DNA of 64,000 nucleotides from Janthinobacterium lividum PAMC 25724 (GCA_000242815.2 AHHB01000039.1:1-64000), one strand, 5' to 3'; shown: positions 33,658 to 44,152, counted from the first letter of the stretch. Notes: generated by a model from the letters alone, not told the origin. Made by a program: numbers and translations.

Positions 33658-34512
33658 ATGCTACTCGACTCCATCCGCACCCAGCTCGATTCTCTCTCCA
33701 AGTCGGAGAAAAAGGTCGCGCTGGCCGTGCTTGACCAGCCTAACCAGACGGTCAGCCAGAACATCACCGCGTTGGCGAAAAGCGCGCAGGTGTCGGAACC
33801 GACCGTGGTGCGCTTTTGCCGCACCCTGGGCTATGACGGCTGGCATGAATTCAAGCTCAAGCTGGCGCAGGGCCTGGCGCTGGCCATGCCCGGTGCGAAC
33901 GAGCAGCCGACGCAGGACGACTTGGCAGCCGATCTGGTAAATAAAATCTGCAGCCGCTCGATCAACACCCTGCTCGACCTGCGCAACAACCTGAACCCGG
34001 AAGCGATCCAGCGCGCGCTCGACATCCTGTCGCGCGCCAGCAAGATCGAATTCTATGGCCAGGGCACGTCGGGCATCGTGGCGGCCGACGCGCAACACAA
34101 GTTCTTCCGCTCGGGCGTGCCGACGGTCGCCTACAGCGACCCGAACATCCACAGCATCGCCGCAGCCCTGCTGCGCGGCGGCGACTGCCTGGTAGCCATC
34201 TCGCAGCGCGGCAACAGCCCCGCCCTGGTGCGCTCAGTGAAACTGGCGCGCCGCGGCGGTGCCGACGTCGTCGTACTGGCGCCATCGGGCACGCCGCTGG
34301 CCGACCTGGCGACCGTGCTGATCCCGATCGACTTGGTATTCAATACCGATCCCTACACACCGATTTCCGCCCGCCTGGCCTACCTGGTGGTGATCGACGT
34401 GCTGGCCGTGGGACTGGCCCTGCAGCGCGGGCCAGAATTTCGCAAGAAGATGCAGAACGCGCAGAAGGCGCTGCAGGAATTCGACATGCAGTTCGACTCT
34501 TTTATTGGCTAG
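33658..34512 (+). CDS. hexR: RpiR-family transcription regulator, HexR
   Basis: A 284-residue regulator with an N-terminal RpiR helix-turn-helix (LSKSEKKVALAVLDQPNQTVSQNITALAKSAQVSEPTVVRFCRTLGYDGWHEFK) and a C-terminal SIS sugar-phosphate-binding domain (IEFYGQGTSGIVAADAQHKFFRSG; LVAISQRGNSPALVRSVKLARRGGA). In proteobacteria HexR senses KDPG and represses zwf, edd-eda, pgl and gap genes. Its location between zwf and tal, and motif matches at edd, pgi and zwf, support the name. No strong ribosome binding site precedes the ATG. Confidence 0.9.
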   Translation: MLLDSIRTQLDSLSKSEKKVALAVLDQPNQTVSQNITALAKSAQVSEPTVVRFCRTLGYDGWHEFKLKLAQGLALAMPGANEQPTQDDLAADLVNKICSRSINTLLDLRNNLNPEAIQRALDILSRASKIEFYGQGTSGIVAADAQHKFFRSGVPTVAYSDPNIHSIAAALLRGGDCLVAISQRGNSPALVRSVKLARRGGADVVVLAPSGTPLADLATVLIPIDLVFNTDPYTPISARLAYLVVIDVLAVGLALQRGPEFRKKMQNAQKALQEFDMQFDSFIG

Positions 34513-34522
34513 ATGGCATAAA

Positions 34523-34680
34523 TCCGGGGCCCGACCCGGCGGGTCTGCCCCCGGCTCCCAATTTTGGGCGGCAAGACAAGCGTTCCCTCCCGCCACGGAT
34601 ACCGCCTGCTTTACCCCAAAAGCCACAACTGGGGTCGGCCCCTGAGGGTCCGACCCCGGCACTTTAGCCCTTGGGTTAAA
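34523..34680. repeat. two REP-like palindromes between hexR and tal
   Basis: The first, CCGGGGCCCGACCC...GGGTCTGCCCCCGG (34523-34555), is diverged. The second, GGGGTCGGCCCCTGAGGGTCCGACCCC (34630-34656), is closer to the family consensus and ends with CTTGGGTT. The 235-base gap holds no gene. Confidence 0.85.
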
Positions 34681-34747
34681 AGCGCCGCCACCGTCCCGCA
34701 TTCGGTACAATAGCCTGGCAAGCCCTTTCACTCTCTCCTGAGCAGCC

Positions 34748-35683
34748 ATGAACCAACTCGAACAACTCAAACAATTTACTACCGTGGTGGCCGATACCGG
34801 CGACTTCCAATCGATCCAGGCTTACACGCCACGCGATGCGACGACGAATCCTTCGCTGATCCTGAAGGCCGTGCAAAAGGACGAATACAAGCCGCTGCTG
34901 GAAAAGGCCGTACGCGACCATCCGAACGCCTCCACCAGCGAAATTATCGACCGCCTGCTGATCGCGTTTGGCGTGGAAATCCTGCAAATCATCCCCGGGC
35001 GCGTCTCCACCGAAGTCGATGCGCGCCTGTCGTTCGACACCGCAGGCACGGTAGCCAAGGGCCGCGACCTGATCGCCCTGTATTCGAACGCAGGCATTGC
35101 ACGCGAACGCGTACTGATCAAGATCGCCGCCACCTGGGAAGGCATCCGCGCAGCGGCCATCCTGGAAAAGGAAGGCATCCGCTGCAACATGACCCTGCTG
35201 TTCTCGCTGGCGCAGGCCATCGCCTGCGCCGAAGCGGGCGCGCAGCTCATCTCGCCCTTCGTTGGCCGCATCTACGACTGGTACAAGAAGTCGACGGGCA
35301 TCGATTACATGGGTGCGGAAGACCCGGGCGTGCAGTCGGTCCGGCGCATCTACAACTACTACCGCAAGTTCGGCTACCAGACTGAAGTCATGGGCGCGAG
35401 CTTCCGCAACACCTCGCAAATCCTCGAACTGGCCGGCTGCGACTTGCTCACCATCAGCCCCGACTTGCTGCAAAAGCTGGCCGACAGCGAAGCGCCGGTG
35501 GAGCGCAAACTGAGCGCCGAAGCGGCGCCATCGGCCAGCATCGTGCACATGACGCTCAACGAAGAAGCCTTCCGCTTCATGATGAATGAAGACGCCATGG
35601 CAACGGAAAAGCTGGCCGAAGGCATCCGCGCTTTCTGCGTCGATTCCGGCAAGCTCAAACAGATGATCGCGGCGCTGCGTTAA
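34748..35683 (+). CDS. tal: transaldolase
   Basis: A 311-residue class I transaldolase moving a dihydroxyacetone unit between sugar phosphates in the pentose phosphate pathway. The signatures [14 protein letters not shown] and the Schiff-base Lys in [16 protein letters not shown] are present, with the TLLFSLAQA and [14 protein letters not shown] segments typical of the TalB type. The start is ATG 34748 ([20 protein letters not shown]). It ends the zwf-hexR-tal run and is followed by a clear terminator. Confidence 0.96.
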   Translation: MNQLEQLKQFTTVVADTGDFQSIQAYTPRDATTNPSLILKAVQKDEYKPLLEKAVRDHPNASTSEIIDRLLIAFGVEILQIIPGRVSTEVDARLSFDTAGTVAKGRDLIALYSNAGIARERVLIKIAATWEGIRAAAILEKEGIRCNMTLLFSLAQAIACAEAGAQLISPFVGRIYDWYKKSTGIDYMGAEDPGVQSVRRIYNYYRKFGYQTEVMGASFRNTSQILELAGCDLLTISPDLLQKLADSEAPVERKLSAEAAPSASIVHMTLNEEAFRFMMNEDAMATEKLAEGIRAFCVDSGKLKQMIAALR

Positions 35684-35700
35684 GCGCCGATGCCTGTTGC

Positions 35701-35740
35701 AAAAAGCGGCCTCCGTGCAGTGCACGGCGCCGCTTTTTTT
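35701..35740 (+). terminator. intrinsic terminator after tal
   Basis: AAAAAGCGGC pairs with GCCGCTTTTT around a nested hairpin CCGTGCAGTGCACGG and ends in a seven-T run. It lies 17 bases after the tal stop. Confidence 0.9.
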
Positions 35741-35805
35741 ACGCGATGGCATCGCGCACTCTAGCAATGGCGCTAGAATAAAGCATCGCCACCCATCGCC
35801 GCCGC

Positions 35806-36888
35806 ATGTCTTTTACTTCATCTGCCATCAGCATACGACTGGGACGCCGCGCCCGTGCCCGCATCGCCAAAAACGGCTTGCGCGCGCTTGACGTCGCCAT
35901 CGTCCCCGCCGCCGCAGGCGGGCCGAAAGGCTTGATCCTGCACCAGCTCGATTGCTGGATGTTGCGCGACTTTCTGCCACAGGCGCCGCGCCCCCGCCAC
36001 TTCGTCGGCGCCTCGATCGGCGCCTGGCGCATGGCCGCCGCCGTATTGCCCGATCCGCTCGCCGCGCAGCGCCGCCTGGTGCGCGAATACGTGGGCCAGC
36101 GCTATCCCGATAAACCCGATGCGACGCACGTCAGCCGCACCTGCCGCGCCCTGCTCGACGCCGTCCTCGATGGCCAGGATGCGCAGCTGCTGTCGCATGC
36201 GCAGCATAGCCTGTCGGTGCTGGCCGTGCGCGGTATCGGCGCGCTGGCACAGCCGGGAAAATGGCGCGACCGGCGCGGCTTCCTGCTCGCAGCGGCCGGC
36301 AATATGATGGCGCGCACACGTCTGGCCGCCTCACTGGAGCGCGCGGTATTGCATGCCGGGCCCGATGGCGCCAGTTGGCTACGCTCGCGCTTCGATGCCT
36401 TTCACACCCATTTCGTCCCGCTGGCGCAAGACAATCTGCGCGACGCACTGCTGGCCTCCGCTTCCATCCCGCTGCTGCTCGATGCAGTAACGGACATCGC
36501 CGGCGCACCGCCCGGGCGCTACTGGGACGGTGGCCTGGTCGACTATCATTTGCACTTGCCATACCAGCGCGAACCGGACCTGGTACTGTACCCGCACTTT
36601 GCCGAGCACATCGTGCCGGGCTGGCTGGACAAGGCCATGCCGTGGCGCCGCGCGCGCAGCGGCGATAGCGCACTCGACAACATGATCCTCGTCTCGCCCT
36701 CGCCTGCGTTCGTGGCCAGCCTGCCCAATGGCAAACTGCCGGACCGGCGCGACTTCCGCCATTACGGACAAGACCATGCGGCACGCATGCGCGACTGGCG
36801 CCGCGCCATCGCAGAAAGCGAGCGCATGGCGGCCGCTTTCGCCCGCTGGGTGGAGCAGCCGGACTTGCGCCAGGCGGGCGAGCTGTAG
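35806..36888 (+). CDS. patatin-like phospholipase
   Basis: A 360-residue patatin-fold acyl hydrolase. The glycine-rich oxyanion loop is AAGGPKGL, the nucleophile Ser lies in GASIGAW (GxSxG) and the catalytic Asp in YWDGGLVDYH (DGG), so the Ser-Asp dyad is intact. Basic N-terminal residues (RLGRRARARIAKNG) precede the domain, with no signal peptide. Substrate may be phospholipid or another acyl ester. It is a single gene between tal and the chemoreceptor. Confidence 0.88.
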   Translation: MSFTSSAISIRLGRRARARIAKNGLRALDVAIVPAAAGGPKGLILHQLDCWMLRDFLPQAPRPRHFVGASIGAWRMAAAVLPDPLAAQRRLVREYVGQRYPDKPDATHVSRTCRALLDAVLDGQDAQLLSHAQHSLSVLAVRGIGALAQPGKWRDRRGFLLAAAGNMMARTRLAASLERAVLHAGPDGASWLRSRFDAFHTHFVPLAQDNLRDALLASASIPLLLDAVTDIAGAPPGRYWDGGLVDYHLHLPYQREPDLVLYPHFAEHIVPGWLDKAMPWRRARSGDSALDNMILVSPSPAFVASLPNGKLPDRRDFRHYGQDHAARMRDWRRAIAESERMAAAFARWVEQPDLRQAGEL

Positions 36889-37008
36889 CACGGGCGTGGC
36901 TGCAACAGTGAGCAAAACAGGATGTTTTTTCGCTTACCTATTGGTCACTTATCAGTGCATACTATGTTGCACAGGCAAGCTTAATCCCTCTGCGACAGGA
37001 GTCTCACC

Positions 37009-38727
37009 ATGCACGCCCTCTCCCATCTTCGTATCGGCACCCGCCTGGCTGCAGGCTACGCCCTGGTGCTCCTGCTGTGCGTGATCTCCACCTCGTACGC
37101 GCTGTACAGTGCGCGCATGAATACCGACGCGACCCGGGAAATGATGGAAAAACCGCTGGCCAAGGAACGTCTGATATCAGACTGGTATGTGCTGATTCAC
37201 TCGGCCATCGCGCGCACCTCGATGATCGCGCGGAGCACGGATGAAACTCTGTCAAGCGTCTTTGCCGACACCATCGCCGACAGCAGCAAGCAAGGCGCTG
37301 AGCTGCTCAAGCAAATCGAAACCCTGCTCGTCAACGAGGAAGAAAAAGCCATCTTCAAGTCCTCCCTCGAGATACGCGTCAAATACCAGGATGCCAAGAC
37401 CTCGGTGATGAACGCGCGCAAGGGCGGCAACGCGGCCCAGGCGGAGAGTATTTACAACGCCAGCTTTGCCCCGGCGGCGGCCAGTTACCAGAGCAACGTC
37501 AAGGCCCTGCTGGCGCAGCAGCGCAAGGCCATCGACGACACGGCGCACGCCATCGAAACGGCCAATGGACGCAGCTTCACCCTGTTGTTGTTGCTGTGTG
37601 GGCTGGTGGTGGCCTTGGGCAGCATCTGCGCCTGGCTCATCACGCGCTCGATCACCGTGCCCCTGCAAGCGGCCGTGAAGGTGGCCGAGACGGTCGCTGC
37701 GGGCGACTTGCGCACGCACTTCGGCGCGGCGGCCAGCGATGAAATCGGCGACCTGATGCGCGCGCTGCACGGCATGAACGAGGCACTGCGCAAGGTCGTG
37801 TCGGAAGTGCAGACGGGCACCAACGCCATCGCCACGGCATCGGGCGAGATCGCCGCCGGCAACCAGGATTTGTCGTCGCGCACGGAGCAGCAAGCCAGTT
37901 CACTGGAAGAAACGGCGTCGTCGATGGAAGAATTGACCAGCACCGTGAAGCAGAATGCCGACAATGCGCGCCAGGCCAATCAGATGGCGGTCGCCGCGTC
38001 TGGCGTGGCCGAACGCGGCGGCAGCATCGTCAGCCAGGTGGTCGATACCATGGGTGCGATCGACACGGCATCGACGAAAATCGTCGACATCATCGGCGTC
38101 ATCGATGGCATCGCCTTCCAGACCAATATCCTGGCATTGAACGCGGCAGTCGAAGCGGCGCGTGCCGGTGAACAGGGGCGCGGCTTTGCCGTCGTCGCCA
38201 CGGAAGTACGCAGCCTGGCGCAGCGCTCGGCGGCGGCGGCACGTGAAATCAAGACCCTGATCGGCGACTCGGTAGATCAGGTCAACAACGGCACGCGACT
38301 GGTGCAGCAAGCTGGCAGCACCATGGGCGAGGTGGTCGACAGCGTGCGCCGCGTTACCGACATCATGGCCGAGATCACCGCCGCCAGCGCCGAGCAAAGT
38401 CTGGGCATCGACCAGGTCAACCAGGCTATCGCGCAGATGGATCAGGTAACGCAGCAAAATGCGGCCCTGGTGGAAGAAGCGGCAGCGGCGGCCGAAAGCA
38501 TGCAGGACCAGGCGGCACGCCTGGCGCAGGTGGCGGCCGGTTTCCAGCTCGAACTCGTGGCCACGGCAGCACCAGTGCGCGCCGCGCGACCTGCCAGCAC
38601 CCAGCTGGCCAAGCCGGCGGCCAGGAGCGCGCCCGCCAGGCAGCCAAGCACTGCGGCCAAGAGCACGCCCGCTGCGCGCAAGCCCCAGGCAAACGTGGCT
38701 GGCGAACAGGATTGGGAAGAATTTTAA
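37009..38727 (+). CDS. methyl-accepting chemotaxis protein with C-terminal tether
   Basis: A 572-residue chemoreceptor. TM1 is near residues 13-32, followed by a ~155-residue four-helix-bundle-type periplasmic domain, TM2 ([22 protein letters not shown]), a HAMP domain and a signalling hairpin with the invariant tip EIKT...[31 protein letters not shown] region. After a Pro/Ala-rich linker the protein ends in DWEEF, resembling the NWETF-type pentapeptide that docks CheR and CheB. Length and order match Tsr/Tar-like receptors. The ligand is not known. It follows a good ribosome binding site (CAGGAG). Confidence 0.94.
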   Translation: MHALSHLRIGTRLAAGYALVLLLCVISTSYALYSARMNTDATREMMEKPLAKERLISDWYVLIHSAIARTSMIARSTDETLSSVFADTIADSSKQGAELLKQIETLLVNEEEKAIFKSSLEIRVKYQDAKTSVMNARKGGNAAQAESIYNASFAPAAASYQSNVKALLAQQRKAIDDTAHAIETANGRSFTLLLLLCGLVVALGSICAWLITRSITVPLQAAVKVAETVAAGDLRTHFGAAASDEIGDLMRALHGMNEALRKVVSEVQTGTNAIATASGEIAAGNQDLSSRTEQQASSLEETASSMEELTSTVKQNADNARQANQMAVAASGVAERGGSIVSQVVDTMGAIDTASTKIVDIIGVIDGIAFQTNILALNAAVEAARAGEQGRGFAVVATEVRSLAQRSAAAAREIKTLIGDSVDQVNNGTRLVQQAGSTMGEVVDSVRRVTDIMAEITAASAEQSLGIDQVNQAIAQMDQVTQQNAALVEEAAAAAESMQDQAARLAQVAAGFQLELVATAAPVRAARPASTQLAKPAARSAPARQPSTAAKSTPAARKPQANVAGEQDWEEF

Positions 38728-38752
38728 GGCGGGAGGACCAGTTTAAACGGGC

Positions 38753-38971
38753 AGCTTAAACAGTAATGCCGTTCAGTTAGTGTGTTAGTGATGCTATTTT
38801 TAGCCCGAGAGCAAGGAAAGGGGTCGGACCCTGAGGGGGAATGTGCTTCAATGGAGCACATTCCGATCACGAAGTGACCGACCCCAGCTCTTTGCCTCTG
38901 GGGTTAGCGAATTTACTGGCGCTCATCAATCACGCCAAAATCCTTAACTGAACGGCATTACAGCTTAAACA
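38753..38971. mobile_element. 199-bp MITE-like element, copy 2, with 10-bp target duplication
   Basis: The element spans 38763-38961 with the same perfect 17-bp inverted ends as copy 1 and a perfect 10-bp flanking repeat AGCTTAAACA (38753-38762 and 38962-38971). Removing it restores the hairpin CAGCTTAAAC-AGACA-GTTTAAGCTG between the convergent chemoreceptor and hemW genes. Same length as copy 1 and about ten substitutions; no gene inside. The rest of the 361-base gap (38972-39088) shows no further feature. Confidence 0.9.
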
Positions 38972-39088
38972 GACAGTTTAAGCTGGGCGGACCGCGCCTT
39001 GGTGCGCGAGGTGCCGTGATTCAGGCGGCACGGCAGCGGCGGCAATACATGGTGCGCCTGACATGGTTCCACGGCGCACTAGCAGCTT

Positions 39089-40363
39089 CTAATCTTCCAG
39101 GAACATTTGCTGCAGGTCGTTCAGGAAGCGCAATCCCAATGGCGTCGGGCCGATGATCTGGTGGTCGCGGTAGAGCAAGCCTTTCGCTTCCGCAGTATTG
39201 AGCGGTTTGTCGATGGCGTTGATGGCCAGGCCAGTGCGCTCGGCGAACAGGTTGGGCGCAAAGCCCTGCGTCAGGCGCAGGGTGTTGAGCATGAATTCAA
39301 AACCCATTTCCTCGCGTGCCAGCTCGCGCTCTTCCTGCACCGGCTGACCCGCCAGTACCGCGTCCATGTAGGCGCGCGGCTGCTTGTAGCGTGCCTGGCG
39401 CAGGACGCGGTGCGGGAACGAGATTTTTGAATGTGCGCCCGCGCCGATGCCCAGGTAGTCGCCGAACTCCCAGTAATTGCGGTTGTGGCGCGCCTGCCGG
39501 CCCGGCTGCGCGTAGGCCGACACTTCGTAGCGGCCATAGCCGGCCTGCGCCGCGCGTTCTGCCACCATGTCGGCGATGTCGGCGCTTTCGTCGTCGTCCG
39601 GCAGCACGGGCGGGTACTTGGCGAACAGGGTGTTCGGTTCGAGCGTCAGGTGGTACAGCGACAAGTGCGGCGGCGCGAACGACAACGCCGTTTCCAGGTC
39701 CTGCTGCGCCTCTGCCAGCGTTTGCGTGGGCAGCGCGTACATCAGGTCGAGATTGAAATTGTCGAAGTTGGCGTGCGCGATTTCGACCGCGCGGCGCGCT
39801 TCGTTGTCGTCATGGATACGCCCCAGCGCCTGCAGATGGCGGCCATTGAAGCTCTGGATGCCGATCGACAGGCGGTTGATGCCGCTGGCACGGTAAGACT
39901 TGAATTTTTCCGCTTCAAAGGTGCCGGGATTGGCTTCCATGGTGATTTCGCAATTACCATCGAGCGGCAGCAGGGTGCGCACGTCCGACATCAGGCGCTC
40001 CAGTCCCGCCGCCGACATCAGGCTGGGCGTGCCACCGCCTATGAAAATGGTGTGGATCTTGCGGCCCCAGATCAGCGGCAGCGCCATTTCCAGGTCCAGG
40101 CGCAGGGCTGCCAGGTATTGCGCTTCCGGAAAGCCATCGCGCACTTCATGCGAATTGAAGTCGCAATACGGGCATTTTTTCACGCACCACGGGAAATGGA
40201 TGTAGAGCGACAGCGGCGGCAGGGCCGTCAGGTTCAACGCGCCCGGCTGCAGGTACTTCAGCGCCGCGCCCGCCGCGCCGGAAATGCCTTCCTGCGGCGC
40301 GGGCGAGACTGCCGCCTTGGCGCCTGATTTGGCAACCGCACCGACCAGTTTGATCGGGATCAT
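39089..40363 (-). CDS. hemW: HemW, radical SAM heme chaperone
   Basis: A 424-residue radical SAM protein of the HemN/HemW family. The cluster motif is CVKKCPYC after LSLYIHFPW, followed by FIGGGTPSLM and EANPGTFE. A Phe/Tyr just after the CxxxCxxC and the lack of an HemN N-terminal extension fit HemW, which inserts heme into respiratory enzymes rather than oxidising coproporphyrinogen. An unusual ~45-residue Ala-rich N-terminal segment precedes the domain; a later start is possible. The ATGA overlap with rdgB (40360-40363) implies coupling. Confidence 0.9.
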   Translation of the reverse strand: MIPIKLVGAVAKSGAKAAVSPAPQEGISGAAGAALKYLQPGALNLTALPPLSLYIHFPWCVKKCPYCDFNSHEVRDGFPEAQYLAALRLDLEMALPLIWGRKIHTIFIGGGTPSLMSAAGLERLMSDVRTLLPLDGNCEITMEANPGTFEAEKFKSYRASGINRLSIGIQSFNGRHLQALGRIHDDNEARRAVEIAHANFDNFNLDLMYALPTQTLAEAQQDLETALSFAPPHLSLYHLTLEPNTLFAKYPPVLPDDDESADIADMVAERAAQAGYGRYEVSAYAQPGRQARHNRNYWEFGDYLGIGAGAHSKISFPHRVLRQARYKQPRAYMDAVLAGQPVQEERELAREEMGFEFMLNTLRLTQGFAPNLFAERTGLAINAIDKPLNTAEAKGLLYRDHQIIGPTPLGLRFLNDLQQMFLED

Positions 40364-40953
40364 CGCAGGGTCCGCAACTTGTCGACCAGCGCGCGCAAGG
40401 CCTGGCCCCGGTGCGATAGCGCGTTCTTTTCATCAGACGTCAGTTCGGCCGCGCACTTGCCCAGCGCGGGAACAAAGAAATGCGGATCGTAGCCAAAACC
40501 GCCCTGGCCGCGCGGCGTCGCAATCATCTCGCCATTCCAGCGGCCATCGGCGATCACCGGCTGCGGGTCGTCCGCATGGCGCACGTACACCAGCACGCAG
40601 TAATAATACGCGCACTTGTCGGCATGCGCTTCCAGGTCGGCGATCAGCTTGGCGCTATTGGCAGCGTCCGATTTCGGCTCGCCCGCATAGCGCGCCGAAT
40701 ACACGCCAGGGGCGCCGCCGAGCGCATTGACGCACACGCCGGAATCATCGGCCAGCGCCGGCAAGCCGGTCAGGCGGGCAGCGTGGCGCGCCTTTTGCAG
40801 GGCATTTTCCACGAAGGTGTGGAACGGTTCGTCGCTTTCCGGCACGGCGTACTCGCCCTGGGCATGGACGGAAAAACCGATGGTCGAGAGCAGCTCGTTG
40901 AATTCCTTGAGCTTGCCGGCGTTATTGGAGGCGAGAATGAGGCGTTGGGTCAT
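40360..40953 (-). CDS. rdgB: XTP/dITP pyrophosphatase (RdgB/HAM1)
   Basis: A 197-residue nucleotide-sanitising enzyme that hydrolyses XTP and dITP to the monophosphates. The N-terminal LILASNNAGKLKEFNELL, PALADDSGVCVNALGGAPGVYSARYAG and the C-terminal FGYDPHFFVPALGKCAAELTSDEKNALSHRGQAL are diagnostic. It lies between rph and hemW on the same strand, overlapping hemW by four bases and separated from rph by 137 bases. Confidence 0.95.
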   Translation of the reverse strand: MTQRLILASNNAGKLKEFNELLSTIGFSVHAQGEYAVPESDEPFHTFVENALQKARHAARLTGLPALADDSGVCVNALGGAPGVYSARYAGEPKSDAANSAKLIADLEAHADKCAYYYCVLVYVRHADDPQPVIADGRWNGEMIATPRGQGGFGYDPHFFVPALGKCAAELTSDEKNALSHRGQALRALVDKLRTLR

Positions 40954-41090
40954 GTCAGTAGTCCGGTTGAGGTGCCGACATTGTAAACCTTTTGCGTCCC
41001 CCTCACCGCGCCGCGCCGCTGCCGAAAAAACGGCAGAGGCAGGCTTTTTGCCGCGCGCGGCGAAGAAATAGCTGTCACTCCACGTCAGGA

Positions 41091-41819
41091 TTACAGTCCC
41101 AGCGCCTGCTTCTGCATGACGATAAGATCGGCAATACCACTGTGCGCCAGATCGAGCAAACGGTTCATGCCGGCGCGGTCAAAGGCGGCGCCTTCGGCCG
41201 TGCCCTGCACTTCGATGAAGTGACCGGCTTCCGTCATTACCACGTTCATGTCCGTGTCGCAGCCCGAGTCTTCCACATAGTCGAGGTCCAGCACCGGCAT
41301 GCCCTGGTAGACACCCACCGAGATGGCGGCGACAAAGCTTTTTACGGGGATGGCGGCAATCGCGCCGCGCGCCTGCAGTTGGGAAAAAGCGTCATACGCG
41401 GCCACCATGGCGCCCGTGATCGAGGCGGTGCGCGTGCCACCATCGGCCTGGATGACGTCGCAATCGAGGTGCAGGGTGCGTTCGCCGAACGCTTGCAGAT
41501 CAAAGGCGGCGCGCAGCGAGCGGCCGATCAGACGCTGGATTTCCTGCGTGCGGCCAGACTGCTTGCCGCGCGCCGCTTCGCGATCCATGCGCGTGTGCGT
41601 CGAGCGTGGCAACATGCCGTACTCGGCCGTCAACCAGCCCTGGCCCTTGCCCTTCAGGAAACCCGGCACCTTGTCTTCGATGCTGGCGGTGCAGATGACC
41701 TTGGTGTCGCCGCACTCGATCAGCACCGAGCCTTCGGCATGCTTGGTGTACTGGCGGGTGATGCGGATGGCGCGCAGCGCATCGACGGCGCGGCCGCTCG
41801 GGCGGGATTCAAATGTCAT
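41091..41819 (-). CDS. rph: ribonuclease PH
   Basis: A 242-residue 3'-5' phosphorolytic exoribonuclease that trims tRNA 3' ends. Family features are [40 protein letters not shown], the [19 protein letters not shown] phosphate-binding segment, and the acidic active site in [19 protein letters not shown] and [20 protein letters not shown] chose the ATG at 41819 ([13 protein letters not shown]); the upstream frame is not RNase PH-like. First gene of rph-rdgB-hemW. Confidence 0.96.
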   Translation of the reverse strand: MTFESRPSGRAVDALRAIRITRQYTKHAEGSVLIECGDTKVICTASIEDKVPGFLKGKGQGWLTAEYGMLPRSTHTRMDREAARGKQSGRTQEIQRLIGRSLRAAFDLQAFGERTLHLDCDVIQADGGTRTASITGAMVAAYDAFSQLQARGAIAAIPVKSFVAAISVGVYQGMPVLDLDYVEDSGCDTDMNVVMTEAGHFIEVQGTAEGAAFDRAGMNRLLDLAHSGIADLIVMQKQALGL

Positions 41820-42083
41820 GGCGGGTGTCCTGTGTGATTGGAGTTGCGGCGCCGATTTTACCACTGCGGCGCCATCACACGGTGCAGACCGGCCTGCACA
41901 CAAGATCCCTACAATCCTGCCCCGCCAAACACAATTTTCTTTACAATGCGGTAAAACGCACAATAACCAGCAATTTTCAGGCCATCGCGCACTTTGGGCT
42001 TGTTTTGCGGCGCCGGCGGTATTGCCTGCGCTGGCTGATTAAGTGTATAAGTGACTGTATATAAGACCAAATCGGGGAATCCT

Positions 42084-42989
42084 TTGAGCATTTCAAGCAT
42101 GACAGGCTACGCGGTTGCCACCAGCGAAGGGGCTGCAGGCACACTGACAATTGAAATCAAGAGCGTCAACTCGCGCTTTCTCGACCTGCAATTCCGGATC
42201 AACGATGATCTGCGGGCGCTGGAGCCTGACCTGCGCGCCGCCGTCATGTCTGCCATCACGCGTGGCAAAGTCGAGGTACGCCTGAGCTTTGGCCGCAAGG
42301 CAGCGACAGCCGGCACGCAGGCGCTGAACTTGCCCCTGCTGGCCGAACTGGCGCGCCTGCAAAACGAAGTGGGCCAGCATTTTGTCTCCGCCCCCGTCAT
42401 GACGGTGGCCGAACTGCTGCGCTGGCCGGGCATCATAGAAGAAGCGCAAGTGGGGCAAGAGTCCTTGCAGGCGGACGTGGCCGCGCTGACCCGCCGCACC
42501 GTGACTGCCTTCGTCGACAGCCGCAAGCGCGAAGGTGCGGCACTTGAAACGGTGCTGGTGTCGCGCATCGAGGCGATGGAAGCCATCGTCAAGCGCATCA
42601 CGCCATTGATTCCGCAAGTCGTGGCGGCCTTCCAGCAAAAAGCCATCGAGCGCATGCAAGATGCGCTAGGCCTGGCCAGCCAGGGCTCGAATTCGGCCCT
42701 CTCGCGCCAGGACGCCATGGAGCGCATACGCCAGGAAGTCATTTTGTACGGCATTCGCATCGACGTTTCGGAAGAACTGGCGCGCCTGTCGGCCCACCTG
42801 GGCGAAACGCGCCACATCCTCACCAAGGGTGGGCAAGTGGGCAAGCGCCTCGATTTCATGATGCAGGAACTCAATCGCGAAGCCAATACGCTGGGCGCCA
42901 AGGCTTCCGTCAAGGAACTGGCGGACGCCTCGATGGACTTGAAGCTGCTGATCGAGCAGATGCGCGAACAAGTGCAGAACCTGGAGTAA
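42084..42989 (+). CDS. YicC/YloC family endoribonuclease
   Basis: A 301-residue YicC-family protein, whose members are endoribonucleases. The N-terminal SISSMTGYAVATSEG, IKSVNSRFLDLQFRINDDLR, RGKVEVRLSF and the C-terminal KRLDFMMQELNREANTLGAKA are characteristic. I chose the TTG at 42084 behind CGGGGA (42072-42077), which gives the usual MxxSMTGYA opening; an upstream GTG at 42051 and the ATG at 42099 are alternatives. It lies divergent from rph and directly before a small secreted protein gene. Confidence 0.88.
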   Translation: MSISSMTGYAVATSEGAAGTLTIEIKSVNSRFLDLQFRINDDLRALEPDLRAAVMSAITRGKVEVRLSFGRKAATAGTQALNLPLLAELARLQNEVGQHFVSAPVMTVAELLRWPGIIEEAQVGQESLQADVAALTRRTVTAFVDSRKREGAALETVLVSRIEAMEAIVKRITPLIPQVVAAFQQKAIERMQDALGLASQGSNSALSRQDAMERIRQEVILYGIRIDVSEELARLSAHLGETRHILTKGGQVGKRLDFMMQELNREANTLGAKASVKELADASMDLKLLIEQMREQVQNLE

Positions 42990-42992
42990 GCG

Positions 42993-43319
42993 ATGAGCAC
43001 GCCGCGTACATCGATACTCGCCTGCGCCACCGTGGCGCTGCTGGCAACCGGCGCGCAGGCGCAAACGACGCAGCAGCCATCGCCGTACGCGATCGAAAGC
43101 TGCACGTCCGGCTGCTTTATGCTCAAGGAGCGCGGCGCCGCCATCTACACGGGCGCCGATCCCGCTTCCTATCGCATCTGCTCGCGCAGCAACTTGGGCG
43201 CGGAAGTGTCCGTCGACAACACCGTCGTACGCCTCAATAACCGCGACTGCACCGATGTGAATGGCCGCACCATCATCCTCAATACGGGCGAAATCGCCCT
43301 GGGTCGGCTGCCACGCTGA
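42993..43319 (+). CDS. small secreted protein of unknown function
   Basis: A 108-residue protein starting three bases after the previous stop. The first ~24 residues (MSTPRTSILACATVALLATGAQAQ) form a Sec signal peptide with a likely cut after AQA. The mature part has four cysteines (ESCTSGCF, ICSRS, DCTDV), able to form two disulfides in the periplasm. I do not recognise the family. The tight spacing suggests co-transcription with the yicC-like gene. Confidence 0.75.
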   Translation: MSTPRTSILACATVALLATGAQAQTTQQPSPYAIESCTSGCFMLKERGAAIYTGADPASYRICSRSNLGAEVSVDNTVVRLNNRDCTDVNGRTIILNTGEIALGRLPR

Positions 43320-43454
43320 GGCTGCTCTGGACGGTTTGTTTTTTATCATGCCGCAGGCAGGGACTGGCTCAGCGCCTTGCCTCTTGGTAAAATACCGGAT
43401 TGGGCGCCGCCTGCGCAGGCATCGGCGCCATCACACGCCTATTGAAAGATCCGC

Positions 43455-44093
43455 ATGAGCCACCCTACCGCCTTCTCGGGCAGCCTGTTCGTGGTTGCCG
43501 CGCCATCGGGCGCCGGCAAATCGACACTGGTCAACGCATTGCTGGCGCAAGAGCCAGGCATTAAATTGTCAATTTCGACGACCACGCGCGCCCCCCGTCC
43601 GGGCGAGCAGCACGGCCGCGAATACTACTTCACGACGGCGGAAGACTTTATTGCGCGCGCCGACCAGGGCGAATTCCTGGAATGGGCGGAAGTGCATGGC
43701 AATTACTATGGCACCTCGCGCATCATGGTGGAACAGCAAATGCTGGCCGGTACCGACATCCTGCTGGAAATCGACTGGCAAGGTGCGCGCCAGGTGCGCA
43801 AGCAATTCCCGCGCGCGGCCGGCATTTTCATCTTGCCGCCATCGATCGATGCGCTGGAAGAGCGCCTGAACAAGCGCGGCCAGGACGAGCCGCATGTGAT
43901 CACGCGCCGTTTGCTGGCAGCCGGCGGCGAAATCGCACACGCTCCAGAGTTCGAGTATGTTATTATCAATGAAGAGTTTACGGTCGCTTTGTCCGAACTG
44001 AGCGCGATCGTGAGAGCGGCCCGTTGCCGGTTTGCGCAACAAGCGGCCCGCAACGCATCGCTATTCGCCCAACTGGGCCTGCACGCAGAGTAA
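43455..44093 (+). CDS. gmk: guanylate kinase
   Basis: A 212-residue kinase converting GMP to GDP. The P-loop is [11 protein letters not shown], and the GMP-binding segment [18 protein letters not shown] and [16 protein letters not shown] are complete. Followed by rpoZ and spoT in the same order as in E. coli (gmk-rpoZ-spoT), linking guanine nucleotide supply to the stringent response. Confidence 0.97.
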   Translation: MSHPTAFSGSLFVVAAPSGAGKSTLVNALLAQEPGIKLSISTTTRAPRPGEQHGREYYFTTAEDFIARADQGEFLEWAEVHGNYYGTSRIMVEQQMLAGTDILLEIDWQGARQVRKQFPRAAGIFILPPSIDALEERLNKRGQDEPHVITRRLLAAGGEIAHAPEFEYVIINEEFTVALSELSAIVRAARCRFAQQAARNASLFAQLGLHAE

Positions 44094-44152
44094 CGCGTCT
44101 GCACGTCAGTTCACACAGCGCCACGCACCACGCATAAAATTTAGGAGTTACT

